Assembly: GCA_024508935.1 (NCBI GenBank)
Contig: JANINW010000019.1
Span: 154,823-218,822, forward strand
Reading direction: 5' to 3'
Length of the DNA: 64,000 nt
Source: Flavipsychrobacter sp.
GTDB lineage: Bacteria; Bacteroidota; Bacteroidia; Chitinophagales; Chitinophagaceae
The translations under genes were made by a program, and so were the position numbers. Every line of letters begins with the position of its first letter. Within the stretch, counting starts at the first letter, position 1. Positions 55,325-62,812 of the stretch are shown piece after piece. The notes beneath the pieces are model-generated. The model saw nothing but the letters and a program-made list of their open reading frames with translations, was not told the DNA's origin and did not search any database.

Positions 55325-55461
55325 ATGTTTGACAGATTTTTATTGCCAGCAAAAATATATCGCAGCTTTTTAAGATGCATGCGTATTTCTACGCAATTTT
55401 TATGGTAGCCACCACCGGGCTTTTCAGTAGTAATGCTTAAGATAAGCCTTTGGGCAGCAGC

Positions 55462-55469
55462 TACTTTTG
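55462..55469 (+). promoter_or_regulatory. TAnnTTTG -7 element of the 732-aa gene
   Basis: TACTTTTG ends 65 bases before the ATG at 55535, giving a plausible 5' leader of about 60 bases. It lies within the upstream extension of the open frame, arguing for the later ATG. Confidence 0.4.
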
Positions 55470-55534
55470 TGATGCATTCAAGAGGATCCTTTTTTATACC
55501 CAACCATTTTTTACCATTTAAACACAAAAACATC

Positions 55535-57733
55535 ATGACAACATCATCAAGAGAGAAAGGCCTGGCAGCCGTGCAGCCCGAAAGGCAGAATATGCACCTG
55601 CTGATGCTCAGTAACCCGAACTATTTCGGTACCCTGCCCAAAGATCATCCGCTGGCTAAAGAATTTAAAGCGGTGAACATCATCAATGCGAAAACTACTT
55701 ATGAGCAGCTCACCTGCGTAGGTTACAACCCCCAGATGAAAACCCTAACGGCTATTGTGAAGCTGAACCTGGACGGCGGCTATAATGGCGGCCCCTGCAC
55801 ACAGGGCAGCAAGGAGTATGTGCGTTTTTATATAGACTATCAACGCAACGGGACCTGGAAAGACCTGGGCGTGGTAAGCTTTGATGCACATGATTTTGCG
55901 CATGCTTCAAAGAACCCTCTGTGCTATGCCGTAAATCTGGCTTTTGCCCCTGAGCAAACACATTGCTGCGATGACGCACCTGTATTGCCTGTAGTACGCG
56001 CTATCCTGTCATGGGGTGCGGTGCCCCCCGCTAATACCCCAGGCTATATACCTGTATGGGGCAATGCACTGGATGTAAACATACAACTGGCGCCTAAAGG
56101 CGGCTGGATATGCTGGCTGAAGCACCACCTGAAAGACCTGGACCTGCAGCTGAAACCTGAACAACTGAAAATACTGACCGAAAAAATGCCTAAACTCCCC
56201 GACGTTGTAAGCCTGGAAACGGAAGAAATGGATATTGCTTCCCTTGCTGCATTATATAAGAAAGATGTAGAACCGGAACGTATTGGCTTTACTGCTGTAA
56301 CAAAAGCCATGAGTGCTTCTATGGCTTCCAATTCACTGATCAGCAATTTTAAGGAAGCGGGGCTGAACCTGAGCAAGGTCATCGATTTCGTATTGAAATC
56401 AAACTTCAATACCACCTATGAAGAGGTAAAATGTGTGGGGCTGAACCGCGACACCAACCGCCTGTATGCAACTATTACTGTAAAGAAGCCATTTGGCTAT
56501 GCAGGCAGTTTATGCGGTGCCGGCAGCAGGGAGTATGTAGCCTTCTATATGGATTTTGGCAGCGGCTGGAACTTTATGGGTACCTCTTCTGTAGAAGTGC
56601 ATGATATAACACCAGTACCGGGTGGTGGCCTTTGCTACCATGTAGAGCTGCCGGTGAACCTGGCCAAATACCAGAAGGCTAAGTGCAGCGAGACCTACTT
56701 TGCCAAAGTACGCGCTATACTTTCCTGGAACCTGTACCCGCCAGATAACCAGCCTGGCTGGGTAGCACCCTGGGGCGACTGGGAGGAAGCATGGGTAGAG
56801 ATACGCAACCTGCAGGGCGGCGGAGAGCCTACCGGTAAGAAACCGATCATCACCACCATTGGTAATATCCCTGCCAAAAAAATAAGTAAGATAACCGGCA
56901 TGATAGATAAAACCCTGGACGCACCTGATGCTTCAGTAGACGGGTACGATGGATTTGCCTTCAACGGTATTATACCTATTACCGGCCTTGTGCCTGAACA
57001 CCCGGATTCTAACGATATAGGTGCTGCACAACTGCGTTATAAAATAATGATGAAGCGCGCCGCTGAACCTGATAGCAGCTTTAAAGAAGTGACTACCGCG
57101 TTCAATGTGCTGAAGAATGTGATATCCGGCGGTGTGCTGACACAGTCTGTGGTTGCACAGTCTACAGATGCGGCTAACTATTACCACTACCTGGTAGATT
57201 ACAATTCACCAACCATTGTAACCGTACAGGGCGATCTGCTGGGTGTTATTTCCGTGGCTGATTCCGATGTATATGAATTTTACCTTGAAACATCTGCCGG
57301 GTACCTGAGCGAACGCTGCCGTGTGAAGGTAGACAAGCATGCACCTAAAGATGTACATATAAAAGTGAACGGATCAGAAGACTGCGGTACCCTGATAAAA
57401 GGCATGGATATAACCGGTACTTACCAGTTGGCAGATGATGAGAATAACTGCCATAGTGTAGCGTTCGAATTCATTACGCTTCGTCCCGGAGACAGCACTA
57501 CATTCAAAGTAGACGGTGTTGTAAGAAGCTTCGGATCGCAGATAGCTGTGCCGGTGATAGGTAAGGTAGGTAACTGGTCTATTACTACCAATAATGTAAG
57601 GAAATGCGGCTACAACATACGCTTGTATGCTTATGATAAAACACTGTATTGTTACCCATTCATCTCGTACGCATATAGTTTTTACCAACAGTACAATGTA
57701 GACACCATAGGCTTTTGTTTGAACGAAGCATAG
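55535..57733 (+). CDS. Unrecognised 732-aa protein with two Cys-patterned repeats
   Basis: Starts at the ATG at 55535 (the frame is open 102 bases further upstream, without a good start). There is no signal peptide or membrane helix. Residues about 55-190 and 294-428 are two copies of one module: TTYExxxCVGxN, then GYxGxxC(x2)GS(K/R)EYVxFYxD, then LCYxV, then VRAILSWxxxPPxNxPG. Four Cys are conserved between copies (61, 88, 130, 144 and 300, 327, 367, 384). Residues about 430-732 are a different, beta-rich region with six more Cys. I cannot name the family or a function. Absence of a signal peptide with conserved Cys is odd; metal binding is one possibility. Confidence 0.6.
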   Translation: MTTSSREKGLAAVQPERQNMHLLMLSNPNYFGTLPKDHPLAKEFKAVNIINAKTTYEQLTCVGYNPQMKTLTAIVKLNLDGGYNGGPCTQGSKEYVRFYIDYQRNGTWKDLGVVSFDAHDFAHASKNPLCYAVNLAFAPEQTHCCDDAPVLPVVRAILSWGAVPPANTPGYIPVWGNALDVNIQLAPKGGWICWLKHHLKDLDLQLKPEQLKILTEKMPKLPDVVSLETEEMDIASLAALYKKDVEPERIGFTAVTKAMSASMASNSLISNFKEAGLNLSKVIDFVLKSNFNTTYEEVKCVGLNRDTNRLYATITVKKPFGYAGSLCGAGSREYVAFYMDFGSGWNFMGTSSVEVHDITPVPGGGLCYHVELPVNLAKYQKAKCSETYFAKVRAILSWNLYPPDNQPGWVAPWGDWEEAWVEIRNLQGGGEPTGKKPIITTIGNIPAKKISKITGMIDKTLDAPDASVDGYDGFAFNGIIPITGLVPEHPDSNDIGAAQLRYKIMMKRAAEPDSSFKEVTTAFNVLKNVISGGVLTQSVVAQSTDAANYYHYLVDYNSPTIVTVQGDLLGVISVADSDVYEFYLETSAGYLSERCRVKVDKHAPKDVHIKVNGSEDCGTLIKGMDITGTYQLADDENNCHSVAFEFITLRPGDSTTFKVDGVVRSFGSQIAVPVIGKVGNWSITTNNVRKCGYNIRLYAYDKTLYCYPFISYAYSFYQQYNVDTIGFCLNEA

Positions 57734-57760
57734 GGCGCATTGTCTATCACCTTGAGAACG

Positions 57761-57790
57761 GGCCCCGCCGACGTGCGGGGCCTATTTTTT
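57761..57790 (+). terminator. Terminator of the 732-aa gene
   Basis: GGCCCCGC-cgacgt-GCGGGGCC followed by TATTTTTT lies 28 bases past the stop. It touches the stop codon of the convergent SnoaL-like gene. Confidence 0.8.
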
Positions 57791-58210
57791 GCCTGCTATC
57801 AGCCCTAGTTTCTTCATGGCTTCGGCCTCGTCCTCGTGCGCCAGCGCCAGTATTATCTTTGGCTCGGGCAAGGCGGTGTGCACTATATATGACATGTCGA
57901 ATTCTATGGGCGTATTCCCCATTTTTTCAAAGTATACAGCCCAATGCGTTTTTACCAGCGCATATTCCTTGCTGATGTCTGTCTGGCTGATAGACATCAT
58001 TTTGGCACCTTGCTGACCGACACTTTTATAAAAGGCCACTGCCTGCTGTGCATTTTGCAGAAATTCCTGCTTATTACAGGATATAGCTCCATTAGGACCA
58101 GCCATGATGAATGTATCTGCAAAATAGTTTGCTTGGTTTTCAAAGTCCAGCTTGCCGAAGGCGGCCGCGTAGTCGTTGAATAATTTTTCTATTGCTGCTG
58201 AAATTGCCAT
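57782..58210 (-). CDS. SnoaL-like / NTF2-fold protein
   Basis: A 142-aa single-domain protein. The opening helix EKLFNDYAAAFGKLDFENQANYFADTFIMAGPNG and the later DISKEYALVKTHWAVYF strands follow the SnoaL-like (NTF2) pattern of a small cone-shaped ligand-binding fold. Members include ketosteroid isomerases and many unknowns; the active residues and ligand are not evident. It is a single minus-strand gene between convergent neighbours. Confidence 0.7.
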   Translation of the reverse strand: MAISAAIEKLFNDYAAAFGKLDFENQANYFADTFIMAGPNGAISCNKQEFLQNAQQAVAFYKSVGQQGAKMMSISQTDISKEYALVKTHWAVYFEKMGNTPIEFDMSYIVHTALPEPKIILALAHEDEAEAMKKLGLIAGKK

Positions 58211-58282
58211 GGTTGCTTAGAAGTTTATATAAAGTTAAACGGTTGCACCTTTGAAAAAGTTTATTGTTGCAATACCCTTGTA

Positions 58283-58290
58283 TATATTTG
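58283..58290 (+). promoter_or_regulatory. TAnnTTTG -7 element of the phosphotransferase gene
   Basis: TATATTTG ends 18 bases before the ATG at 58309. It supports that ATG over the longer open frame. Confidence 0.45.
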
Positions 58291-58308
58291 AGACTGAAAT
58301 CGTTCTAC

Positions 58309-59298
58309 ATGCATTTTTTTCCTGCAACCGAATCTACCCTTTCTGCGAAGCATCTTGGTTTGTTTCTGCAAGAGGTTTATCAATTCGGCCCTCAAACTAC
58401 CTGCAAGCTCTTCCGTACCGGTATGAACCATCTTTATATGGTGACAGATGGGGAGATAAAATATGTACTAAGGGTGTATACCCACAACTGGCGCTCATAC
58501 GAGGATATAGCTGAAGAGATACGCCTGCTCAATCACCTCAAACAAAATAATGTGCCGGTTGCTTACCCGGTAGCAGACCCGCAGGACAATTGTATACAGG
58601 AAATTATGGCGTCAGAGGGCATGCGCTATGCTGTGCTGTTTTCCTTTGCGGAAGGGAGAAAAAATTCCCGGTTTGATGCAGCCACTGCTTATAGCATAGG
58701 TGCTGCTATGGGAAAATTACATACCGCTACACAAAACTTTTTCCTGCAAAGGCTTACTTACGATACAGCTACTTTGCTGAGAGATGCTATGAAACGCACT
58801 ACTGCTTTTTTTGGCGCAGGTAATGAAGACATACAGTTCCTGGCCAGCCTGGCGCAGTTATTGGAAGGAGCCTACGCAAAAGCCGATGCTGCCAGCATGC
58901 GTATTGGTGCCCTGCACCTGGATATATGGTTTGATAACCTGCATATTGATGAAGATGGTAAGGTAACCCTATATGATTTTGATTTTTGCGGCAATGGCTG
59001 GCTATGTCACGATATGGGCTATTTCCTATACCAGTTGCTAAGCACTAATCCCGTGCCGGAAGATTATCAACTGAAAAGTGAAAGCTTTTTTGAAGGATAT
59101 AAATCAATAGTGCCATTCAGTAAAGAAGAAAAACGTTTTATGCCTTATGCAGCGCTGGGCGTGTTGCTGTTTTATATCAGCATGCAGTGCGATAGATATG
59201 ATACATGGTCGAATATATTTTTAAACGAAGACCATTTAAAACGCTATTGCGGTTCCTTAAAAAGATGGATGGCGCATAACGAAATAGAATTAGCATAA
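58309..59298 (+). CDS. APH-family phosphotransferase
   Basis: About 329 aa from the ATG at 58309. It has the kinase-like fold of APH/HomSerK/choline kinase proteins: an N-lobe with ATP-binding residues around YVLRVYTHNW, catalytic HLDIWFDN and the metal-binding LYDFDFCG. Members phosphorylate aminoglycosides, homoserine, choline or other hydroxyls; the substrate cannot be read. The gene has its own promoter. Confidence 0.82.
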   Translation: MHFFPATESTLSAKHLGLFLQEVYQFGPQTTCKLFRTGMNHLYMVTDGEIKYVLRVYTHNWRSYEDIAEEIRLLNHLKQNNVPVAYPVADPQDNCIQEIMASEGMRYAVLFSFAEGRKNSRFDAATAYSIGAAMGKLHTATQNFFLQRLTYDTATLLRDAMKRTTAFFGAGNEDIQFLASLAQLLEGAYAKADAASMRIGALHLDIWFDNLHIDEDGKVTLYDFDFCGNGWLCHDMGYFLYQLLSTNPVPEDYQLKSESFFEGYKSIVPFSKEEKRFMPYAALGVLLFYISMQCDRYDTWSNIFLNEDHLKRYCGSLKRWMAHNEIELA

Positions 59299-59300
59299 AA

Positions 59301-59328
59301 AGGCTTTAAGTAGAAGTACTTAAAGCCT
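59301..59328 (-). terminator. Terminator of scdA
   Basis: A perfect 12-bp stem with a 4-base loop (AGGCTTTAAGTA and its complement) is followed on the minus strand by TTTTTATG. It lies 57 bases past the scdA stop. On the plus strand no T-run follows. Confidence 0.7.
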
Positions 59329-59384
59329 GCGCTAGGGTCTTTCGAAACGAATAACAAACAACTTAAAATATAAAGAACTCTTTT

Positions 59385-60155
59385 TTACCTGAGCTGGCAG
59401 CTTGGCTGCGCTACGGCTGTTTCCAATTCCAGTGCTTTCGGAAACAGGATATTGTTCTCCAGATGTATATGTGTGTACAAGTCATTCACAAACTCTTCCA
59501 GTTTCATATAGGCCACTTTATAAGTGGTGCATGCATCTTCCGGAGGGGTGAAATCGTTGGTCAGTTCTGTTATCCTTGCTACGCGGTTGCCTTCAACAAT
59601 ATGTTCTTCCTGCATTTGGTTTACAGGGTTTGATAAAGTGCCTAAAGGAAATAGAACCGGGATAGGTTCGCTGCTTCTTCGCGATGCTGCAAGTGACTGA
59701 ATAGCCGGGAATAATATGGTTTCCTCTTTCGCCATATGGTGCAATAGTTCTTCTGCACAGTTGGCAAATTGCATCAGTATCTCGTTCAGTTCCGGGTGAT
59801 TGGCCCCATGTACTTTATTGACCTTAGTAAGGTAGGCCAGTATAGTAGGTACATGCTCTCTCACGTAACCGTGATGGGTGGCTTGTATATAATGCGCCAG
59901 TTCATCAAGCGGCATTTCATTGAAATCGGTACTGTTGGCCGAGCCGGATTGCGTGTATTTGGCTGCCAGTTCTCTTTCTATTGTTTCAATATCCAGGTTT
60001 TTATCCCTGCATACATCTTTCAGCAGCCGGCCCCCTTTGCAGCAAAAATCTATATTGTATTTTTTAAACACATCGGCTGTTCTAAAGTTATCAGCTACTA
60101 TCTGCCCTATGGTTATGTTTGATCCTATTTCCTGTATAGCTTGCATTTGTATCAT
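59385..60155 (-). CDS. scdA: Iron-sulfur cluster repair di-iron protein (ScdA/RIC/YtfE)
   Basis: About 256 aa, starting from ATG at 60155 (the longer frame begins with TTG). The N-terminal ScdA-type domain has VADNFRTADVFKKYNIDFCCKGG with a CC pair. The hemerythrin-like domain follows, with His at TTHHGYVREH-like ATHHGYVREHV, HMAKEETILF and HIHLENNILFPKA as di-iron ligands. It repairs Fe-S centres damaged by nitric oxide or oxidants and is usually NO-induced. Its position next to nos genes and a truncated haemoglobin fits that role. No binding site for an NO sensor could be confirmed upstream. Confidence 0.93.
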   Translation of the reverse strand: MIQMQAIQEIGSNITIGQIVADNFRTADVFKKYNIDFCCKGGRLLKDVCRDKNLDIETIERELAAKYTQSGSANSTDFNEMPLDELAHYIQATHHGYVREHVPTILAYLTKVNKVHGANHPELNEILMQFANCAEELLHHMAKEETILFPAIQSLAASRRSSEPIPVLFPLGTLSNPVNQMQEEHIVEGNRVARITELTNDFTPPEDACTTYKVAYMKLEEFVNDLYTHIHLENNILFPKALELETAVAQPSCQLR

Positions 60156-60319
60156 TTTATTTAAAAGCAAAACAACAATTATTTGCTCCTGATGAATATG
60201 TGCCGAATCATAAATTCAGAAAAAATAAACTCTTTCTGCAAATATGATTTCACGCATAAATAGCGGAGTATATGACGTTTATTTTAGTAGTAATTATTAA
60301 TAACTTTTTAATCTTTCTT

Positions 60320-60889
60320 ATGAAAAAGATCTCTTTATTGGCGGCACTTTCAATAGGCTTATTTATTACCTCCTGTAGTCAGGATAACAATAGCGAAACA
60401 ACTACCGCAGCAACAACAGAAACCGCAGGCACAGAGGCTGCAGGTCAATCAGGCGTACAGGATGATATGTCTCAAAAGAATGTAGTACAAGTAGCCATGG
60501 GCAGCAAAGACCATACTACCCTGGTAACAGCTGTAAAAGCTGCTGAGCTGGTAGATGCATTGAGCAATGCAGGCCCTTTCACGGTGTTTGCTCCTACTAA
60601 TGCAGCTTTTGATAAATTACCAGCCGGCACGGTAGAAGGTTTACTAAAACCTGAAAAGAAAGAGGAGCTGGCTGATATACTGCAATACCATGTATCTGTA
60701 GGCGTGTACACAGCAGACCAGCTGCAGGACGGGCAAACACTAGGCCAGGTGAATGGCGGTAATATCACTATATCAAAGAAAGACGGTAAAATAATGGTAA
60801 ATGGCGCCGCTACAGTAGTTGCTTCTATACCTGCTTCCAATGGCATTATCCATGTTATAGATGGCGTGCTGTTGCCAGGCAAAAAATAA
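60320..60889 (+). CDS. Fasciclin (FAS1) domain lipoprotein
   Basis: A 189-aa lipoprotein (signal MKKISLLAALSIGLFITSC). A short Ser/Thr/Ala-rich linker is followed by one FAS1 domain (about 50-187): VVQVAMGSKDHTTLVTAVKAA, the FTVFAPTNAAFDKLP box, the YHVSVGVY segment and IHVIDGVLLP near the C-terminus. FAS1 domains mediate adhesion. The ATG at 60320 is chosen since it opens the signal. It is divergent from scdA and convergent with the truncated haemoglobin. Confidence 0.93.
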   Translation: MKKISLLAALSIGLFITSCSQDNNSETTTAATTETAGTEAAGQSGVQDDMSQKNVVQVAMGSKDHTTLVTAVKAAELVDALSNAGPFTVFAPTNAAFDKLPAGTVEGLLKPEKKEELADILQYHVSVGVYTADQLQDGQTLGQVNGGNITISKKDGKIMVNGAATVVASIPASNGIIHVIDGVLLPGKK

Positions 60890-60912
60890 CCGTGATGTAG
60901 AGTATAAATAGT

Positions 60913-60945
60913 CAGGGCTGAAGATTTCTTCAGCCCTGTCTATTT
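60913..60945. terminator. Bidirectional terminator between fasciclin and haemoglobin genes
   Basis: CAGGGCTGAAGA and TCTTCAGCCCTG pair as a 12-bp stem. The T-rich tract is weak (TCTATTTATA), but a similar one occurs on the other strand. Confidence 0.7.
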
Positions 60946-60960
60946 ATATGCGTTTATTTC

Positions 60961-61332
60961 CTATTCTCCACCCGATAATATTTTTAATTGCATAACGGTG
61001 GAAATACTTAGTGCCCTTTGTTTGGCCAGTGTAGCTTTTTCACCTTCATAATATTCATCTACTGTTTCTATAAATAACTGCTGCCATCTTTTAAAATGAG
61101 CATCATTCAGCGGGCTCTTATCATGGAGTGCTTTATGCGATTTCAGGGGATTGCCAAAATAACCACCGGTGAAGAACAATGCATTTTCCCAAAAGGCATA
61201 CATCACCGGCAGGTGGCGTTCCCAGTTTACACGGGCAAACAAGGGAGCCAATAAGGCGTCAGCTTTTACTTTATCGTAAAAGCTGTTCACTAAATGCTCC
61301 AATTCTTTCCGGCCCAGTATATCTGTTTTCAT
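60961..61332 (-). CDS. Group III truncated haemoglobin
   Basis: A 123-aa haem protein. By alignment from memory with Campylobacter Ctb, the proximal His is His66 (NPLKSHKALH), the B10 Tyr is Tyr19 (SFYDKV), and the G8 Trp is Trp82 (HFKRWQQLF). Typical group III features are the FWENALFFTGGYFGNPL stretch. Group III proteins bind NO and O2. It is the last gene of the nosD-F-Y unit (2 bases after the nosY stop), so it is likely cotranscribed. Protection from NO or nitrosative by-products of N2O/NO handling is a reasonable role. Confidence 0.9.
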   Translation of the reverse strand: MKTDILGRKELEHLVNSFYDKVKADALLAPLFARVNWERHLPVMYAFWENALFFTGGYFGNPLKSHKALHDKSPLNDAHFKRWQQLFIETVDEYYEGEKATLAKQRALSISTVMQLKILSGGE

Positions 61333-61334
61333 AA

Positions 61335-62102
61335 CTACAGATCTTTGTGATTAAACTTTCGCAGTGAATACAATAGCGGTAGAGCTATCCACAGCAGCAT
61401 TACAAAGAAGGATAAGAGTACCCCCTTCTGTGTACCAAAGAAGTCTTTGAAGATGGCGCCGGTATAACCCATTAATGCAGACACATCCATTTTCAGCAGC
61501 ACCAATATCCTGCCCAGGTCTATAGGGTTTAGGGCGGTAACGCCTATCATGGCTTTTTCAATGGGATAATCTGCAAACTGGAATAACAGGAACAGGACAA
61601 TACCATCGAATATCAGTGAGAAGTATAGCCACAATAGTATAGACATACCTATGCCTTTTGCTTTATCGCGGGTTGTTACTGCAGCTAGCATGGCTATAGA
61701 TACAAATATGACGGACAGCATTACACCCAAGCCTATCATCATCATACTAATTACAGAACGTTCGAAAAGGAGCATTGGTACCCCGCTGCCTGCAATAAAA
61801 GCCAGGGCCAGGGCGCCGGCCAGGCCGGAAAATATACTGAGCCATATACTACGCCGCCTGATGGGTTGGCTTACCAGCAGCTCTATAAACTCTGAGCTAT
61901 TATAAATGTAGATAGTTGAGAAAATGATGCTTACCAGGGGTACTATAAACAGTTCCAGGTTCAGCATAGTAAGCATTCCTTTTTGTGTATTGTCTTCTAG
62001 GCTGAACACACTGAGGGTAATAAGCAGCAGGAATGCGGTATATACAAGTACTATTTTGTTCTTGAGTATGTCCAGCAATATATATTTAACGATCTTTCTC
62101 AT
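61335..62102 (-). CDS. nosY: NosY: ABC transporter permease of the N2O reductase maturation system
   Basis: A 255-aa integral membrane protein with about six helices, fitting the ABC-2 permease type (EFIELLVSQPIRRRSIWLS near residue 72; many Leu/Ile/Val stretches). Its start overlaps the nosF stop by 4 bases, and it follows nosF and nosD. NosDFY together supply sulfur to the Cu centres of N2O reductase (NosZ). Assignment relies on gene order with NosD and NosF as well as sequence. Confidence 0.9.
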   Translation of the reverse strand: MRKIVKYILLDILKNKIVLVYTAFLLLITLSVFSLEDNTQKGMLTMLNLELFIVPLVSIIFSTIYIYNSSEFIELLVSQPIRRRSIWLSIFSGLAGALALAFIAGSGVPMLLFERSVISMMMIGLGVMLSVIFVSIAMLAAVTTRDKAKGIGMSILLWLYFSLIFDGIVLFLLFQFADYPIEKAMIGVTALNPIDLGRILVLLKMDVSALMGYTGAIFKDFFGTQKGVLLSFFVMLLWIALPLLYSLRKFNHKDL

Positions 62103-62812
62103 GAGGGTTGGTGCTGTTTCATAAAATGGGATATGGCCCTTGATAATTTTTCTTCCCCTGTCTCCGTCTTCAATGCGTCCAGGGTTTTATGGAAAAGCAA
62201 TTTACCATCCTGCATATACACTACATGCGATACCAGTTCGTCCAGTTCGCTGAGTATATGGGATGTGATAAGAAATAGTTTTCCGTTTCTTTTTTCTGCC
62301 TGTATCTTTTCTTTCAGTAACTCTGACGATACAGGGTCGAGGCCGGCAGTCGGTTCGTCCAGTATCATCAATTCAGGATTGAAGAGAAAGGCGATGGCTG
62401 CGCTCACTTTCTGCATGGTACCGCCTGATAATGTGCCCATGCGTTTGTTGTATAATTTCTTCAGCTGGAAGGCATTGATAATATCTTCGTCTCGCTGCGC
62501 TTTATACATGCGTATATCTGAAAGCATTTCTATTACCTGGCCTATTTTCATATTCTCAGGGTAACGGCCTATTTGTGGCATATAGCCTATCATAGAGCGG
62601 TATTCCCAGCCTTTGTTTACAGCTTCGTTCTTTATTTTAATAGTACCGGCATCAGGTACCACCATGCCCAGCAGGCATTTTATAAGCGTGGTTTTGCCAC
62701 ATCCGTTGGGGCCTATCAATGCTATACATGAGCCGCCGGGGCTGGAAAATGAAACATCATTGAGTACCTGCAGTTTGCCAAAACTCTTTTTAATATGCTG
62801 TACTTCTATCAT
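62099..62812 (-). CDS. nosF: NosF: ABC transporter ATP-binding protein
   Basis: A 237-aa ATPase. Walker A is GPNGCGKTT (about 34-42), Q-loop YMPQIGRYP, signature LSGGTMQKV and Walker B LMILDEPTAGLDP, all intact. It partners NosY and NosD. It overlaps nosD by 4 bases upstream and nosY by 4 bases downstream, so the three are one translationally coupled operon. Confidence 0.93.
   Translation of the reverse strand: MIEVQHIKKSFGKLQVLNDVSFSSPGGSCIALIGPNGCGKTTLIKCLLGMVVPDAGTIKIKNEAVNKGWEYRSMIGYMPQIGRYPENMKIGQVIEMLSDIRMYKAQRDEDIINAFQLKKLYNKRMGTLSGGTMQKVSAAIAFLFNPELMILDEPTAGLDPVSSELLKEKIQAEKRNGKLFLITSHILSELDELVSHVVYMQDGKLLFHKTLDALKTETGEEKLSRAISHFMKQHQPS

Noticed and set aside
60171-60319. Search for an FNR/DNR-type box between scdA and the fasciclin gene
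   Set aside because: Only scattered TGAT and ATCA half-sites without the four-base spacing were found, so no regulatory site is claimed.
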